From contig CAJTZR010000039.1 in assembly GCA_910584035.1 (NCBI GenBank), positions 1-15,165 of the forward strand: DNA of 15,165 bases, read 5' to 3'. The notes beneath the pieces are model-generated. The model was not told where the DNA came from. It ran no database searches and saw only the letters and a list, made by a program, of their open reading frames with translations. The DNA is from an uncultured Christensenella sp. (lineage in GTDB: Bacteria > Bacillota > Clostridia > Christensenellales > UBA3700). Shown here piece by piece: positions 1 through 6,648 of the stretch. The translations under genes and the position numbers were made by a program. Position 1 is the first letter of the stretch; the number at the start of each line of letters is the position of its first letter.

Positions 1-2904
1 TATATACCAACCTGTTCCTACTGCTAACTCTCTTCCGTTATCATAGTTGTTGTCATTTAATGCATATCCATTTGTTTTATCATAAACTAATTTATTACCA
101 GCAAATAGTTGTATATTGTTTGTATCAAAACCTAAGTTTTCTATAAATACTTTAACGCTTGTGTTTGGTGCGATATTCCCTATTATAGCTTTTCCACCAT
201 TTACCTCACTATCATTTATGCCGTGCACCAAGCCACCATCTTTATATGTCTTTCTTGTTCCGTCTGCTTCGTCATAGTATATAAATCTATATACTCCATT
301 TTCCTCATTTACTGGTGGAGCTAATGTTATTGCATATGGAATAGTTATATCTGCATTTGTACCGTCTGCCCACATATAATTAAGTTTATCCTTTATAGAT
401 ACTACCGCATTGTAACTGCCTACCTCTGTTTGCTTATTTCCACTTATATTCATTGTCACAAAGTTATATCCGTTTGGCTCAAAGGTATGTTCCTCTCCAT
501 TATATTCATAACTACCACTTCCATTTGGTTTTTGTAACTTAGCTTTTGCAATGCTAAAAGTCTTATTCATTGTTTTTGAATTTATTTTGTAGTTGGTATT
601 ACTTAAACTTGTTGCAGTAGCAACATAACCATTACCACTATTAATTTGTTCACCAATAACAGTTACTTTACAATTTGAGTCCTCTGCAATATATGCAGTT
701 GGCTTTTGAGTACCACCATTGTAAACCATATTTGTGTTATTCCACAACACGTCTACCTCTTTTGGTAAGATTGTGAATGTGAATGTTGGGTTAGAATAAC
801 TAGCTGTAGTAAAGAATGAATAAATTCCAACATCTTCTATAGTAAATGAATTTGCTATAGTACTAGAGGAAGTTGTTTGAAAATCTTCATCTTGCATTTT
901 AATTACATATGGCTCACCAGTATATGCAACTGAAAAATTTGTATCATAAGTGTTGCCTGCATTTCTGCCAGTCCAACTCCATAATACTTTATCAATAGGT
1001 TTATCACCTGTTGTCATTGCTATCTCACGGCCAACAACTGTTGGAATTTTATCTTCGTCATTTGAAAAGAAATGTCTTTTATATGAAGTACCTTTATTAT
1101 TATAAATACCATATCTATACATATTGGTAAAAGGTTCACTACCATATTCATCACAAAGTTTAATACCAATATAAGCTTCGCCAGAATTAGAAGTTAAATT
1201 CCCATCTATGTTTAACTTTATATTAGTATCTGGCAAATAAACATCAGAAGGTTTGTTATTTGTTGTATTTCCATAGATTTGAATATTTGCTCCAACATAT
1301 ATTTCACCATTAAAATTTTCAGTAGCTGTTACACTTACGCCACCACCATAAACAACTCCTTCTTGACCTTCAACTAAATTATTTATTATTCTTCCTCCCA
1401 ATAATTTAACTGTACCATAGCTTCCTTTATAACACGAAATAAGAATTCCACCACCACAAGCAGGCACTGCTGAATCTAATGTATAAGCTTTATTGTTGGA
1501 AATCTCACCATCATACATAGTAAAGTTTGACATTTCTCCAACTAAAACTCCACCACCGCCATAGTCTTTATTAGCTGCGACAACTGCAGTTTCATTACCT
1601 GAAATGACACCACTATACATAACACAGCTAGAGTTATACCAAACTAACAAACCTGACGAATTTTGTCTTGATTTATTATTTATAATATTGCAATCATAAA
1701 TATTCGCTGTACTAGCACTGCCCAAACTAACTCCAGCACCATTGTTAGATTCATTTTCTGTAATCAAACCACCATACATATCTAAATGTGAGTGGTCTGA
1801 TATCATAATTCCTGCCGCCCAAGTTGATGCTTCATTCTTTTTAATAATTCCTCCATAAACGCATAGAGTGCTAGAATTTTTAGCAAGTATTGCTCCACCA
1901 TAACTACTCCAGCAACGGTTTTGTATTAACAAACCGCCATAAATATTACATTCACCCTGGTTAACGGCTATCCCGCCACCACCACTACTTGCTTCGTTAC
2001 AAATGATTATACCATCACATACATTCAATTGGCTGCCAACATTTACATAGATTGCTCCGCCATCTTTTGATTTATTGTTTATTAACATCCCGCCATAAAT
2101 ATTAATCACGCAAGAAGCATTAGAATCTGAAATTCCTATCGCACCACCATTTAAGCCAGAGATATTATCTTTTACAATGCCAGAATAAAAATTAAGTTTT
2201 GCACCATTCCCTGAAAGTCGAATTGCTCCACTATTAGTATTAGAAGGCACATTTGCTCCAGTTATTATACCTTTATTAACTTGCATTATAGTTTCATTAA
2301 CGCCTTTCTCATACGCATTTGCCAATTGCAATATTTCTTGTGAATTGTATTGGCTATCTACAATATTCAATGTTGAACTATAAACTAAAATTACGTGTCC
2401 ACTCACAGTAGTTTGCGTAAGTTTTCTATCAATGTTATTACCATTTAAATCTAATGTAATGTTTCCACCTTGTGGTACTGCAATTTTCCCATAATCAAAA
2501 CCCCTGCCTTCACCAAAGCAAGTTATATATGTACTATTATCTTTAGCTATCCAATCTCTTAACAAAGTAACTTTTACATTAACATTATTTTCAATTGAAT
2601 AATAAACAGCTTCTGCCCAAGTATTTGCCATTTGACCACAACTGCAAGGCGTACCAATAGAGCAATCACAAGTCAAAGTATACTCCTTTTCTGCCTTTGG
2701 GATTTCGTATTCAAGTTCACCAATACTATAATTTTCTGAACTATTTACGTTGCTATCTGCAGAATTACTTTTTTCACTGCTTAAAATGCCAACATTGCCA
2801 CCAATACTAGTAACGCTATTGACACTTAAACAGCAGGTAACCATAAGACAAATAATGGCTACTGCCAAAAAGATTATTCCCGCTCTTTTTATGTTTTTTA
2901 TCAT
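1..2904 (-). CDS. large secreted beta-helix / MBG-domain surface protein (partial, 3' end outside window)
   Basis: The reading frame stays open for 968 codons from the ATG at 2904 to the window edge, so the C-terminus is missing. The start follows a perfect AGGAGG (2913-2918). Residues 1-7 are basic (MIKNIKR) and 8-27 hydrophobic, which reads as a Sec signal or N-terminal anchor. A short Cys cluster (C79, C81, C87, C89) follows. Residues about 150-540 hold many degenerate repeats of the type N-I-Y-G-G-x-I-x-x-N-x-S-x-x-G-G-G-I, the pattern of right-handed parallel beta-helix (pectate-lyase/Pmp-like) surface proteins. Residues about 710-760 and 785-850 look like MBG-type beta domains (VLWNNTNMVYNGGTQKP; GSYEYNGEEHTFEP). 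Any cell-wall anchor would lie beyond the window. Likely an adhesin or other exposed protein; the ligand is unknown. The class is well supported, the precise function is not. Confidence 0.85.
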   Translation of the reverse strand, partial: MIKNIKRAGIIFLAVAIICLMVTCCLSVNSVTSIGGNVGILSSEKSNSADSNVNSSENYSIGELEYEIPKAEKEYTLTCDCSIGTPCSCGQMANTWAEAVYYSIENNVNVKVTLLRDWIAKDNSTYITCFGEGRGFDYGKIAVPQGGNITLDLNGNNIDRKLTQTTVSGHVILVYSSTLNIVDSQYNSQEILQLANAYEKGVNETIMQVNKGIITGANVPSNTNSGAIRLSGNGAKLNFYSGIVKDNISGLNGGAIGISDSNASCVINIYGGMLINNKSKDGGAIYVNVGSQLNVCDGIIICNEASSGGGGIAVNQGECNIYGGLLIQNRCWSSYGGAILAKNSSTLCVYGGIIKKNEASTWAAGIMISDHSHLDMYGGLITENESNNGAGVSLGSASTANIYDCNIINNKSRQNSSGLLVWYNSSCVMYSGVISGNETAVVAANKDYGGGGVLVGEMSNFTMYDGEISNNKAYTLDSAVPACGGGILISCYKGSYGTVKLLGGRIINNLVEGQEGVVYGGGVSVTATENFNGEIYVGANIQIYGNTTNNKPSDVYLPDTNIKLNIDGNLTSNSGEAYIGIKLCDEYGSEPFTNMYRYGIYNNKGTSYKRHFFSNDEDKIPTVVGREIAMTTGDKPIDKVLWSWTGRNAGNTYDTNFSVAYTGEPYVIKMQDEDFQTTSSSTIANSFTIEDVGIYSFFTTASYSNPTFTFTILPKEVDVLWNNTNMVYNGGTQKPTAYIAEDSNCKVTVIGEQINSGNGYVATATSLSNTNYKINSKTMNKTFSIAKAKLQKPNGSGSYEYNGEEHTFEPNGYNFVTMNISGNKQTEVGSYNAVVSIKDKLNYMWADGTNADITIPYAITLAPPVNEENGVYRFIYYDEADGTRKTYKDGGLVHGINDSEVNGGKAIIGNIAPNTSVKVFIENLGFDTNNIQLFAGNKLVYDKTNGYALNDNNYDNGRELAVGTGWYI

Positions 2905-2912
2905 AGCAAAAA

Positions 2913-2918
2913 CCTCCT
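2913..2918 (-). promoter_or_regulatory. ribosome binding site of the beta-helix surface protein
   Basis: AGGAGG on the minus strand, 8 bases before the ATG at 2904-2902. It fixes the start of a gene that is open at its other end. Confidence 0.8.
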
Positions 2919-2927
2919 ATTTTTGGA

Positions 2928-2952
2928 TACATAGAATACATATATCTATGTA
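2928..2952. promoter_or_regulatory. 25-bp palindrome, copy 1 (operator-like)
   Basis: Perfect 8-bp arms TACATAGA (2928-2935) and TCTATGTA (2945-2952) around a 9-base centre, 24 bp upstream of the surface protein start. Read on the minus strand it matches the palindrome at 3079-3103 at 23 of 25 positions. A dimeric regulator site is the simplest reading. Confidence 0.5.
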
Positions 2953-3034
2953 CTTAAATAAGCCTTTTCGGCTATGTTTTTGTAAGGTTTTTGTTAACTT
3001 TATTTATACTTTTTACAAATTGTTTATCTTATAC

Positions 3035-3064
3035 TTGACAAATGTATATATTTAATTAGATAAT
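3035..3064 (+). promoter_or_regulatory. predicted sigma-A promoter facing right, without a gene
   Basis: TTGACA (3035-3040), 18-base spacer, GATAAT (3059-3064). No plus-strand gene follows before the end of pdxS. It could make a short non-coding transcript running toward the hairpin at 3209-3241, or be a chance match in AT-rich DNA. Confidence 0.35.
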
Positions 3065-3078
3065 ATTCATATAATATG

Positions 3079-3103
3079 TACATAGATATATATATTTTAT
3101 GTA
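3079..3103. promoter_or_regulatory. 25-bp palindrome, copy 2 (operator-like)
   Basis: Arms TACATA (3079-3084) and TATGTA (3098-3103), extended by one more pair (G3078/C3104). It differs from copy 1 at only two positions. It lies just downstream of a good plus-strand promoter (3035-3064) and 175 bp upstream of the surface protein start, so a protein bound here could block the one and control the other. Confidence 0.5.
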
Positions 3104-3201
3104 CCACCATTTTACACATTTTAGCTAAATTACTCAAAAATACCCCCGATTTTCGGAGGATATTTTCAAAAAATCGACTTTTTGCAAATTTACGACTTTA
3201 C

Positions 3202-3241
3202 AAAAACTCAACACTCTAAAAGTTTCCCTTTTAGAGTGTTG
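3202..3241 (-). terminator. rho-independent terminator of pdxS
   Basis: Perfect 14-bp stem (3209-3222 with 3228-3241, arm CAACACTCTAAAAG) and a 5-base loop. On the minus strand it is followed by AGTTTTTG. It lies about 80 bases past the pdxS stop, so pdxS is probably transcribed alone. Confidence 0.8.
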
Positions 3242-3322
3242 ATGTGTTATAATAAATTTTAATCTTTTAAGCAACTAATTGGCTAAATAGCCTACTCAAT
3301 GAATGAATTATTAAATTAAGGC

Positions 3323-4186
3323 TTATTTGCCTCTCTCTTCCATTTTAATTCTTATTTCATCACAATTTATACCAACGATTGGTTCGCCCAAGTCCTCAGA
3401 TAATTTTGCAATTAAATCAAAATCTGTATAATTTTCAACTGACCTTACAATAGCATCTGCTCTTTTTGCTGGGTTACCAGATTTAAAGATACCACTACCA
3501 ACGAAAACACCCTCTGCACCTAAGTGTCTCATTAAAACGGCATCTGCAGGTGTTGCAACACCACCAGCTGAGAAGTTAGGAACTGGTAATTTACCATTTT
3601 CGTGAACATACTTAATTAGGTCATAAGGTACTTGAAGTTTTTTAGCTTCCTCATAAAGTTCATCAACGCTCATTGATTTAACCGCACGCATTTGAGCTTG
3701 CATAGCTCTCATATGTCTAACAGCTTGAACAACGTCACCAGTACCAGCCTCGCCTTTAGTTCTAATCATACTAGCACCCTCTTGAACACGGCGAAGTGCT
3801 TCACCTAAGTCTCTTGCACCGCAAACGAATGGAGCTTTGAACGCCATTTTGTCAACGTGGTAAACATCATCAGCGGGAGTCAAAACTTCACTTTCGTCTA
3901 TAAAGTCAATATTAATAGCTTCCAAAAGTCTTGCCTCTATAAAATGTCCGATTCTGCATTTAGCCATTACTGGAATTTTAACAGCCTTTTGAATTTCTCT
4001 AATCATTTTAGGGTCACTCATACGGCTAACGCCACCTTCCCTTCTGATATCGGCAGGTACTCTTTCCAATGCCATAACAGCACCAGCACCAGCTTGCTCT
4101 GCTATTTTTGCTTGCTCAACATTTGTAACATCCATAATAACTTTGCCTTTCAAACTTTCAGCAATTGGATTATTAATCTTGTACAT
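3323..4186 (-). CDS. pdxS: pyridoxal 5'-phosphate synthase, PdxS lyase subunit
   Basis: PdxS builds vitamin B6 (PLP) from ribose 5-phosphate, glyceraldehyde 3-phosphate and ammonia; the ammonia normally comes from the glutaminase PdxT. The 287-residue protein is close to the usual 290 or so. Expected (beta/alpha)8-barrel residues are present: D19 in IMDVT, K76 in MAKCRIGH (Schiff-base lysine) and K144 in IRTKGEAGTG (second lysine, phosphate-binding loop). The start at 4186 is set by AAGGAG at 4197-4202 and the family N-terminus; a longer frame to 4279 would only translate the leader and promoter. The gene stands alone between its promoter and terminator, and no pdxT is in the window although the two are often adjacent. 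The assignment is very secure. Confidence 0.97.
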   Translation of the reverse strand: MYKINNPIAESLKGKVIMDVTNVEQAKIAEQAGAGAVMALERVPADIRREGGVSRMSDPKMIREIQKAVKIPVMAKCRIGHFIEARLLEAINIDFIDESEVLTPADDVYHVDKMAFKAPFVCGARDLGEALRRVQEGASMIRTKGEAGTGDVVQAVRHMRAMQAQMRAVKSMSVDELYEEAKKLQVPYDLIKYVHENGKLPVPNFSAGGVATPADAVLMRHLGAEGVFVGSGIFKSGNPAKRADAIVRSVENYTDFDLIAKLSEDLGEPIVGINCDEIRIKMEERGK

Positions 4187-4226
4187 ATATATAAATCTCC
4201 TTATAAGTTTTATAATTTTCGAATTA

Positions 4227-4256
4227 ATTATACCACAACTTAATATCAACTTACAA
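4227..4256 (-). promoter_or_regulatory. pdxS promoter
   Basis: On the minus strand TTGTAA (4256-4251), 18-base spacer, TATAAT (4232-4227), with an extended TG one base before the -10. Transcription would begin near 4220, leaving a leader of about 34 nt. This also shows that the long upstream extension of the pdxS frame is not coding. Confidence 0.65.
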
Positions 4257-4457
4257 GCAATAATAAATAATTTAAACAAAATTATATTTCATATCGGCTA
4301 TAATAACTGCTAATACCTAATAAAATCTTCGTTTCAAATACTTTTTTTAGGTTGCAATTTAAATTTGTTGGTTATAAGCCAATAATGTCTTATACAAAAA
4401 ATTGTTGATTGTTTTACCAATTAAATATAACAACTATAGATAATACGCATAATATAT

Positions 4458-4600
4458 TATTAAATTTGAGAAAACTCAAATTTAAACAAAATTAACACTT
4501 TTTTGATAAATAAAGGAAGTACCATCTGAATTAAGTTCAGTTACTACTAATTACCATTTTTGGTGCTTATTAAAGTGCGATTAACATTAATCTTTTATTA
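4458..4600. repeat. diverged copy of the hairpin repeat found at 10320-10792
   Basis: It begins with an 11-bp perfect hairpin (4460-4470 with 4475-4485, stem ending TTTGAG, loop AAAA) matching the one opening units A and B of the distant array. Later, around 4528-4575, the order GAATTAAG..CAGTTACT..TTACC..GGTGCTT follows that of the array's second half. The middle is poorly conserved. It lies between pdxS and the XRE/TPR cassette; no gene overlaps it. The rest of the 4257-4610 gap shows nothing recognisable. Confidence 0.45.
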
Positions 4601-4610
4601 AGCATTGATT

Positions 4611-4642
4611 AAAATAAAACGACCTTGCGATTAGCAAGGTCT
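4611..4642 (-). terminator. terminator of the XRE gene; left member of a 32-bp direct repeat
   Basis: Perfect 8-bp stem GACCTTGC / GCAAGGTC (4621-4628 with 4634-4641). Read on the minus strand it is followed by GTTTTATTTT. The 32 bases 4611-4642 recur at 5803-5834 with one change (G4629 to A5821). Confidence 0.75.
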
Positions 4643-4703
4643 AGTAAGAATTTAATTTTCAGATACTATGAGTTGCTTTTTATAAAAAACTTTTTTATTA
4701 AAT

Positions 4704-5051
4704 TTATTGTTTAGTTTTTATAAAAAGTGCAAAATCAAGCAATTCTTCTTTTCCTGCATTATTTAACTCTCTAAAAATATCAATTAAAATCTTTTCTTTT
4801 TTGTTCGAAGCAACATTGTCATTTTTCGTTCTAGACTTTGTATAATCTTCATTTTCAATACCAACCAAATAATCAACTGACACTCCATAATATTTTGCTA
4901 GCGTTATAAGCATATCAATAGGTGGTTCAGTGTTTCCTCTTTCCCACGAACCATAAGTATTAGTTTCTATATTTAAATCATTTGCAACATCTTTTTGAAA
5001 AGCGTCTTTCTGCGTTCTCAAATCTTTTAGAATTAATGAAATATTACTCAT
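4704..5051 (-). CDS. XRE/Cro-CI family helix-turn-helix regulator
   Basis: A 115-residue protein with an N-terminal lambda-repressor-like HTH (about residues 5-63). The recognition part ETNTYGSWERGNTEPPIDMLITLAKYYGVSVDYLVG has the family hallmarks Y-x-x-W-E-R-G and the closing V-D-Y-L-V-G. A charged linker and a short helical tail (about 80-115) could dimerise. It should bind DNA, probably the TTTTTATTAGAT-like repeats in the 5052-5224 region between it and the divergent gene, and so repress itself or its neighbour. No good ribosome binding site precedes the ATG. Its terminator is half of a direct repeat framing the gene pair, hinting at a cassette. The family is certain; the target is inferred. 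Confidence 0.88.
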   Translation of the reverse strand: MSNISLILKDLRTQKDAFQKDVANDLNIETNTYGSWERGNTEPPIDMLITLAKYYGVSVDYLVGIENEDYTKSRTKNDNVASNKKEKILIDIFRELNNAGKEELLDFALFIKTKQ

Positions 5052-5068
5052 ACTTAATATTTTATTAG

Positions 5069-5142
5069 TTTTTATTAAATATGTCTTGACATCTAATAAA
5101 AATTTATGTTAATATTATTATGTAGCTAATTTTTTATTAGAT
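5069..5142. promoter_or_regulatory. cluster of 12-bp operator-like repeats in the divergent intergenic region
   Basis: TTTTTATTAGAT occurs at 5131-5142 (plus) and 5091-5102 (minus), forming a perfect inverted pair 28 bases apart, and as TTTTTATTAAAT at 5069-5080 (plus). A further TTTATTAG lies at 5061-5068. ATGTCTTGACAT at 5081-5092 is itself a palindrome covering a TTGACA. These lie where an autoregulating XRE protein would be expected to bind. Confidence 0.5.
5086..5115 (+). promoter_or_regulatory. possible upstream promoter toward the TPR-like gene
   Basis: TTGACA (5086-5091), 18-base spacer, TAATAT (5110-5115). It is overlapped by the palindrome ATGTCTTGACAT and by one of the 12-mers, so it would be occluded by a bound regulator. 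Confidence 0.35.
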
Positions 5143-5172
5143 ACATCATTAAATACTTATGATAAATTGTAT

Positions 5173-5200
5173 TTGACAAAACAATTTAGGCATTTATAGT
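5173..5200 (+). promoter_or_regulatory. promoter of the TPR-like gene
   Basis: TTGACA (5173-5178), 16-base spacer, TATAGT (5195-5200). Transcription would start near 5207, just before either candidate start codon (5225 or 5249). Confidence 0.5.
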
Positions 5201-5248
5201 TTAAATAAAATATACTAATTTGCTATGTCAACAATTAAGGATTTCAAA

Positions 5249-5809
5249 ATGTTAGAAGTAAATGATGACTTAAATAAAGGTTTATTTAAAAATTCGCCTT
5301 TTAAATACAAAGGCGAAAAATATTATTATATGGATGGCAATATAGTTGATTCATCATTTATTACGCCCTCTGATTCCCTAGTTACAGAAATTACAAATCT
5401 CCTTTATAAACTATTTGATTATAAACTATATCCAACTGCAGTAGTTTTGCAATATATTAAAGAAACAAAAAAACATAATTCATATAACCTTGCAATTACT
5501 GCAATTGAGTATTTATTAAATGAACGCAATGATTCAGTTTATGATGTTAGAATTGTTCTGCCTATCTTAACAAGCATTTATCGTGAATGTGGAAAAAGTC
5601 AAGCCGCTATAGAGCAAGGGGAAAAATTCCTTTCTCTTTCGTATAAATACAAATCGGCTGCTTTGCTCACATCTTTAGCTGCAGCGTATTGCGATATTAA
5701 TAACTATATTAAGGCAAAACAATTAGCAAATGAAGCTTGGGCCATATCTGGTTTTTCACCAGAACTAAGTTCAGTTTTTCAAAGAATCAAAGCAAATACT
5801 GAAAAATAA
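5249..5809 (+). CDS. TPR-like protein of unknown function, partner of the XRE regulator
   Basis: I do not recognise a named family. From the ATG at 5249 it has 186 residues. An alternative ATG at 5225 would add eight residues (MSTIKDFK) but has no ribosome binding site, whereas AAGGA at 5237-5241 sits 7 bases before 5249. The first 45 residues look like a small beta-rich part (YKGEKYYYMDGNIVDSSF). Residues about 50-185 are helical pairs typical of tetratricopeptide-like folds: TAIEYLL, then SIYRECGKSQAAIEQGEKFL and SLAAAYCDINNYIKAKQLAN. No signal peptide or membrane segment is seen. It is divergent from an XRE regulator with operator-like repeats between, so the two likely form a regulated pair, the TPR part binding a protein or peptide. 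The last codons and stop lie inside the right-hand 32-bp repeat. Confidence 0.75.
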   Translation: MLEVNDDLNKGLFKNSPFKYKGEKYYYMDGNIVDSSFITPSDSLVTEITNLLYKLFDYKLYPTAVVLQYIKETKKHNSYNLAITAIEYLLNERNDSVYDVRIVLPILTSIYRECGKSQAAIEQGEKFLSLSYKYKSAALLTSLAAAYCDINNYIKAKQLANEAWAISGFSPELSSVFQRIKANTEK

Positions 5810-5834
5810 AACGACCTTGCAATTAGCAAGGTCT
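5803..5834 (-). terminator. terminator of rpsF-ssb-rpsR; right member of the 32-bp direct repeat
   Basis: Stem GACCTTGC / GCAAGGTC (5813-5820 with 5826-5833). On the minus strand it is followed by GTTTTATTTTT, 23 bases past the rpsR stop. On the plus strand a small TGTTT/AAACA hairpin and a run of seven T (5850-5856 region) follow, so it may stop transcription from both sides. It overlaps the stop codon of the TPR-like gene. Confidence 0.8.
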
Positions 5835-5857
5835 GTTTGAAAACATAATTTTTTTAA

Positions 5858-6103
5858 TTAGTCAGCTCTGTATGGAATTAATGCCATTGTTCTAGCTCTT
5901 TTTACTGCTGTTGCTACCATTCTTTGATGTTTAGCACATACACCGCTCATTCTTCTTGGTAAAATTTTGCCTTTTTCTGTAATGAACTTTCTTAATTTAG
6001 CTACGTCTTTATAATCTAGCTCGTCAACTTTCTCAACGCAGAAAATGCAAACCTTTTTCCTTGGCATTTTTTTAACAGGGCGTTTAACGTTCTTCTCTTC
6101 CAT
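5858..6103 (-). CDS. rpsR: 30S ribosomal protein S18
   Basis: An 81-residue small-subunit protein that pairs with S6 on the platform of the 30S subunit. The core KILPRRMSGVCAKHQR is the S18 signature. It is the zinc-binding form: C19-x2-C22 (CIFC) and C56-x2-H59 (CAKH) can hold one zinc. The start is set by AAGGAG at 6111-6116. It is the last gene of the conserved rpsF-ssb-rpsR operon, 35 bases after ssb, and is followed by a terminator. Length and sequence are ordinary; the call is certain. Confidence 0.98.
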   Translation of the reverse strand: MEEKNVKRPVKKMPRKKVCIFCVEKVDELDYKDVAKLRKFITEKGKILPRRMSGVCAKHQRMVATAVKRARTMALIPYRAD

Positions 6104-6138
6104 TATTATACTCCTTAATTTTATATTGCAAAAGTGTA

Positions 6139-6537
6139 TTAGAATGGCATATCGTCATCGTCAACTGGTTCTAAACCTGCTACTTGACTGCTGTCATCTT
6201 TACTTTTGCCACTTTGAGGTTGTGTTGCTTCTGTTCTAGCAGATAAAAATTCCACTTCGTCAGCTTGCAAATCTACTGCAGTACGTTTAATGCCATCTTT
6301 GTCATCATAACGTCTGATTTGCAATGAACCACAAACTCCTACTTGGCTTCCTTTAGCAAGAAATTTATTGCAATTTACGGCTGCCTCTCTCCAAACTGTA
6401 ACTGGGAAAAAGTCTGTTTCCTCTCTGTTGAATCTACGATTAACAGCAACTGTAAATGAACATACTTGCACACCGCTTCCAGTACTTCTAAGTTCTGGGT
6501 CAGCAGTTAATCTACCAATAATTTGAATTTTATTCAT
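6139..6537 (-). CDS. ssb: single-stranded DNA-binding protein
   Basis: SSB coats single-stranded DNA during replication and repair. Residues 1-100 form the OB fold (MNKIQIIGRLTADPELR, then SFTVAVNRRF, FFPVTVWREAA and GSLQIRRYDDKDG). The flexible linker is short (about 20 residues rich in Q, S, D), and the acidic tip DDDDMPF is the docking site for partner proteins. At 132 residues it is shorter than many SSBs (150-180) because of this linker. AAGGAG at 6544-6549 sets the start. Its position between rpsF and rpsR is the usual one. The 111-base gap to rpsF is long for this operon and holds a large inverted repeat. Confidence 0.97.
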   Translation of the reverse strand: MNKIQIIGRLTADPELRSTGSGVQVCSFTVAVNRRFNREETDFFPVTVWREAAVNCNKFLAKGSQVGVCGSLQIRRYDDKDGIKRTAVDLQADEVEFLSARTEATQPQSGKSKDDSSQVAGLEPVDDDDMPF

Positions 6538-6555
6538 AATTTACTCCTTAGAATT

Positions 6556-6620
6556 TGTGAAAATTTTACTTAACAACTAAAAACAAGTGTTTCTCAATCA
6601 TTAACATAAAAATTTTCACA
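6556..6620 (-). repeat. 12-bp inverted repeat between rpsF and ssb
   Basis: TGTGAAAATTTT (6556-6567) and AAAATTTTCACA (6609-6620) are perfectly complementary with a 41-base loop. In the mRNA the stem would end 6 bases before the ssb ribosome binding site. There is no U-run behind it, so it is more likely an RNA structure affecting ssb translation or processing than a terminator. Confidence 0.6.
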
Positions 6621-6648
6621 GCTTTACCGCTATTAAACTTGCGATAAA

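Larger units (their letters stand above)
2905..3322. other. intergenic region between surface gene and pdxS
   Basis: About 420 bases without a gene. It holds the two palindromes, the orphan plus-strand promoter, a small GC-rich hairpin (CCCCCGATTTTCGGAGG, near 3144-3160, one mismatch) and the pdxS terminator. No convincing minus-strand -35/-10 pair for the surface gene was found. Open frames across this stretch have no ribosome binding site and were dropped. Confidence 0.6.

Noticed and set aside
2750..3055. Open frame on the plus strand over the surface protein start and its upstream region
   Set aside because: It runs antisense to a well-supported start and signal peptide, has no ribosome binding site and low-complexity content.
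3857..4243. Plus-strand frame inside pdxS
   Set aside because: Antisense to the conserved PdxS coding sequence; no start signal.
4187..4279. Upstream extension of pdxS to an ATG at 4279
   Set aside because: It would cover the -10/-35 promoter and the ribosome binding site, and the family starts at the 4186 Met.
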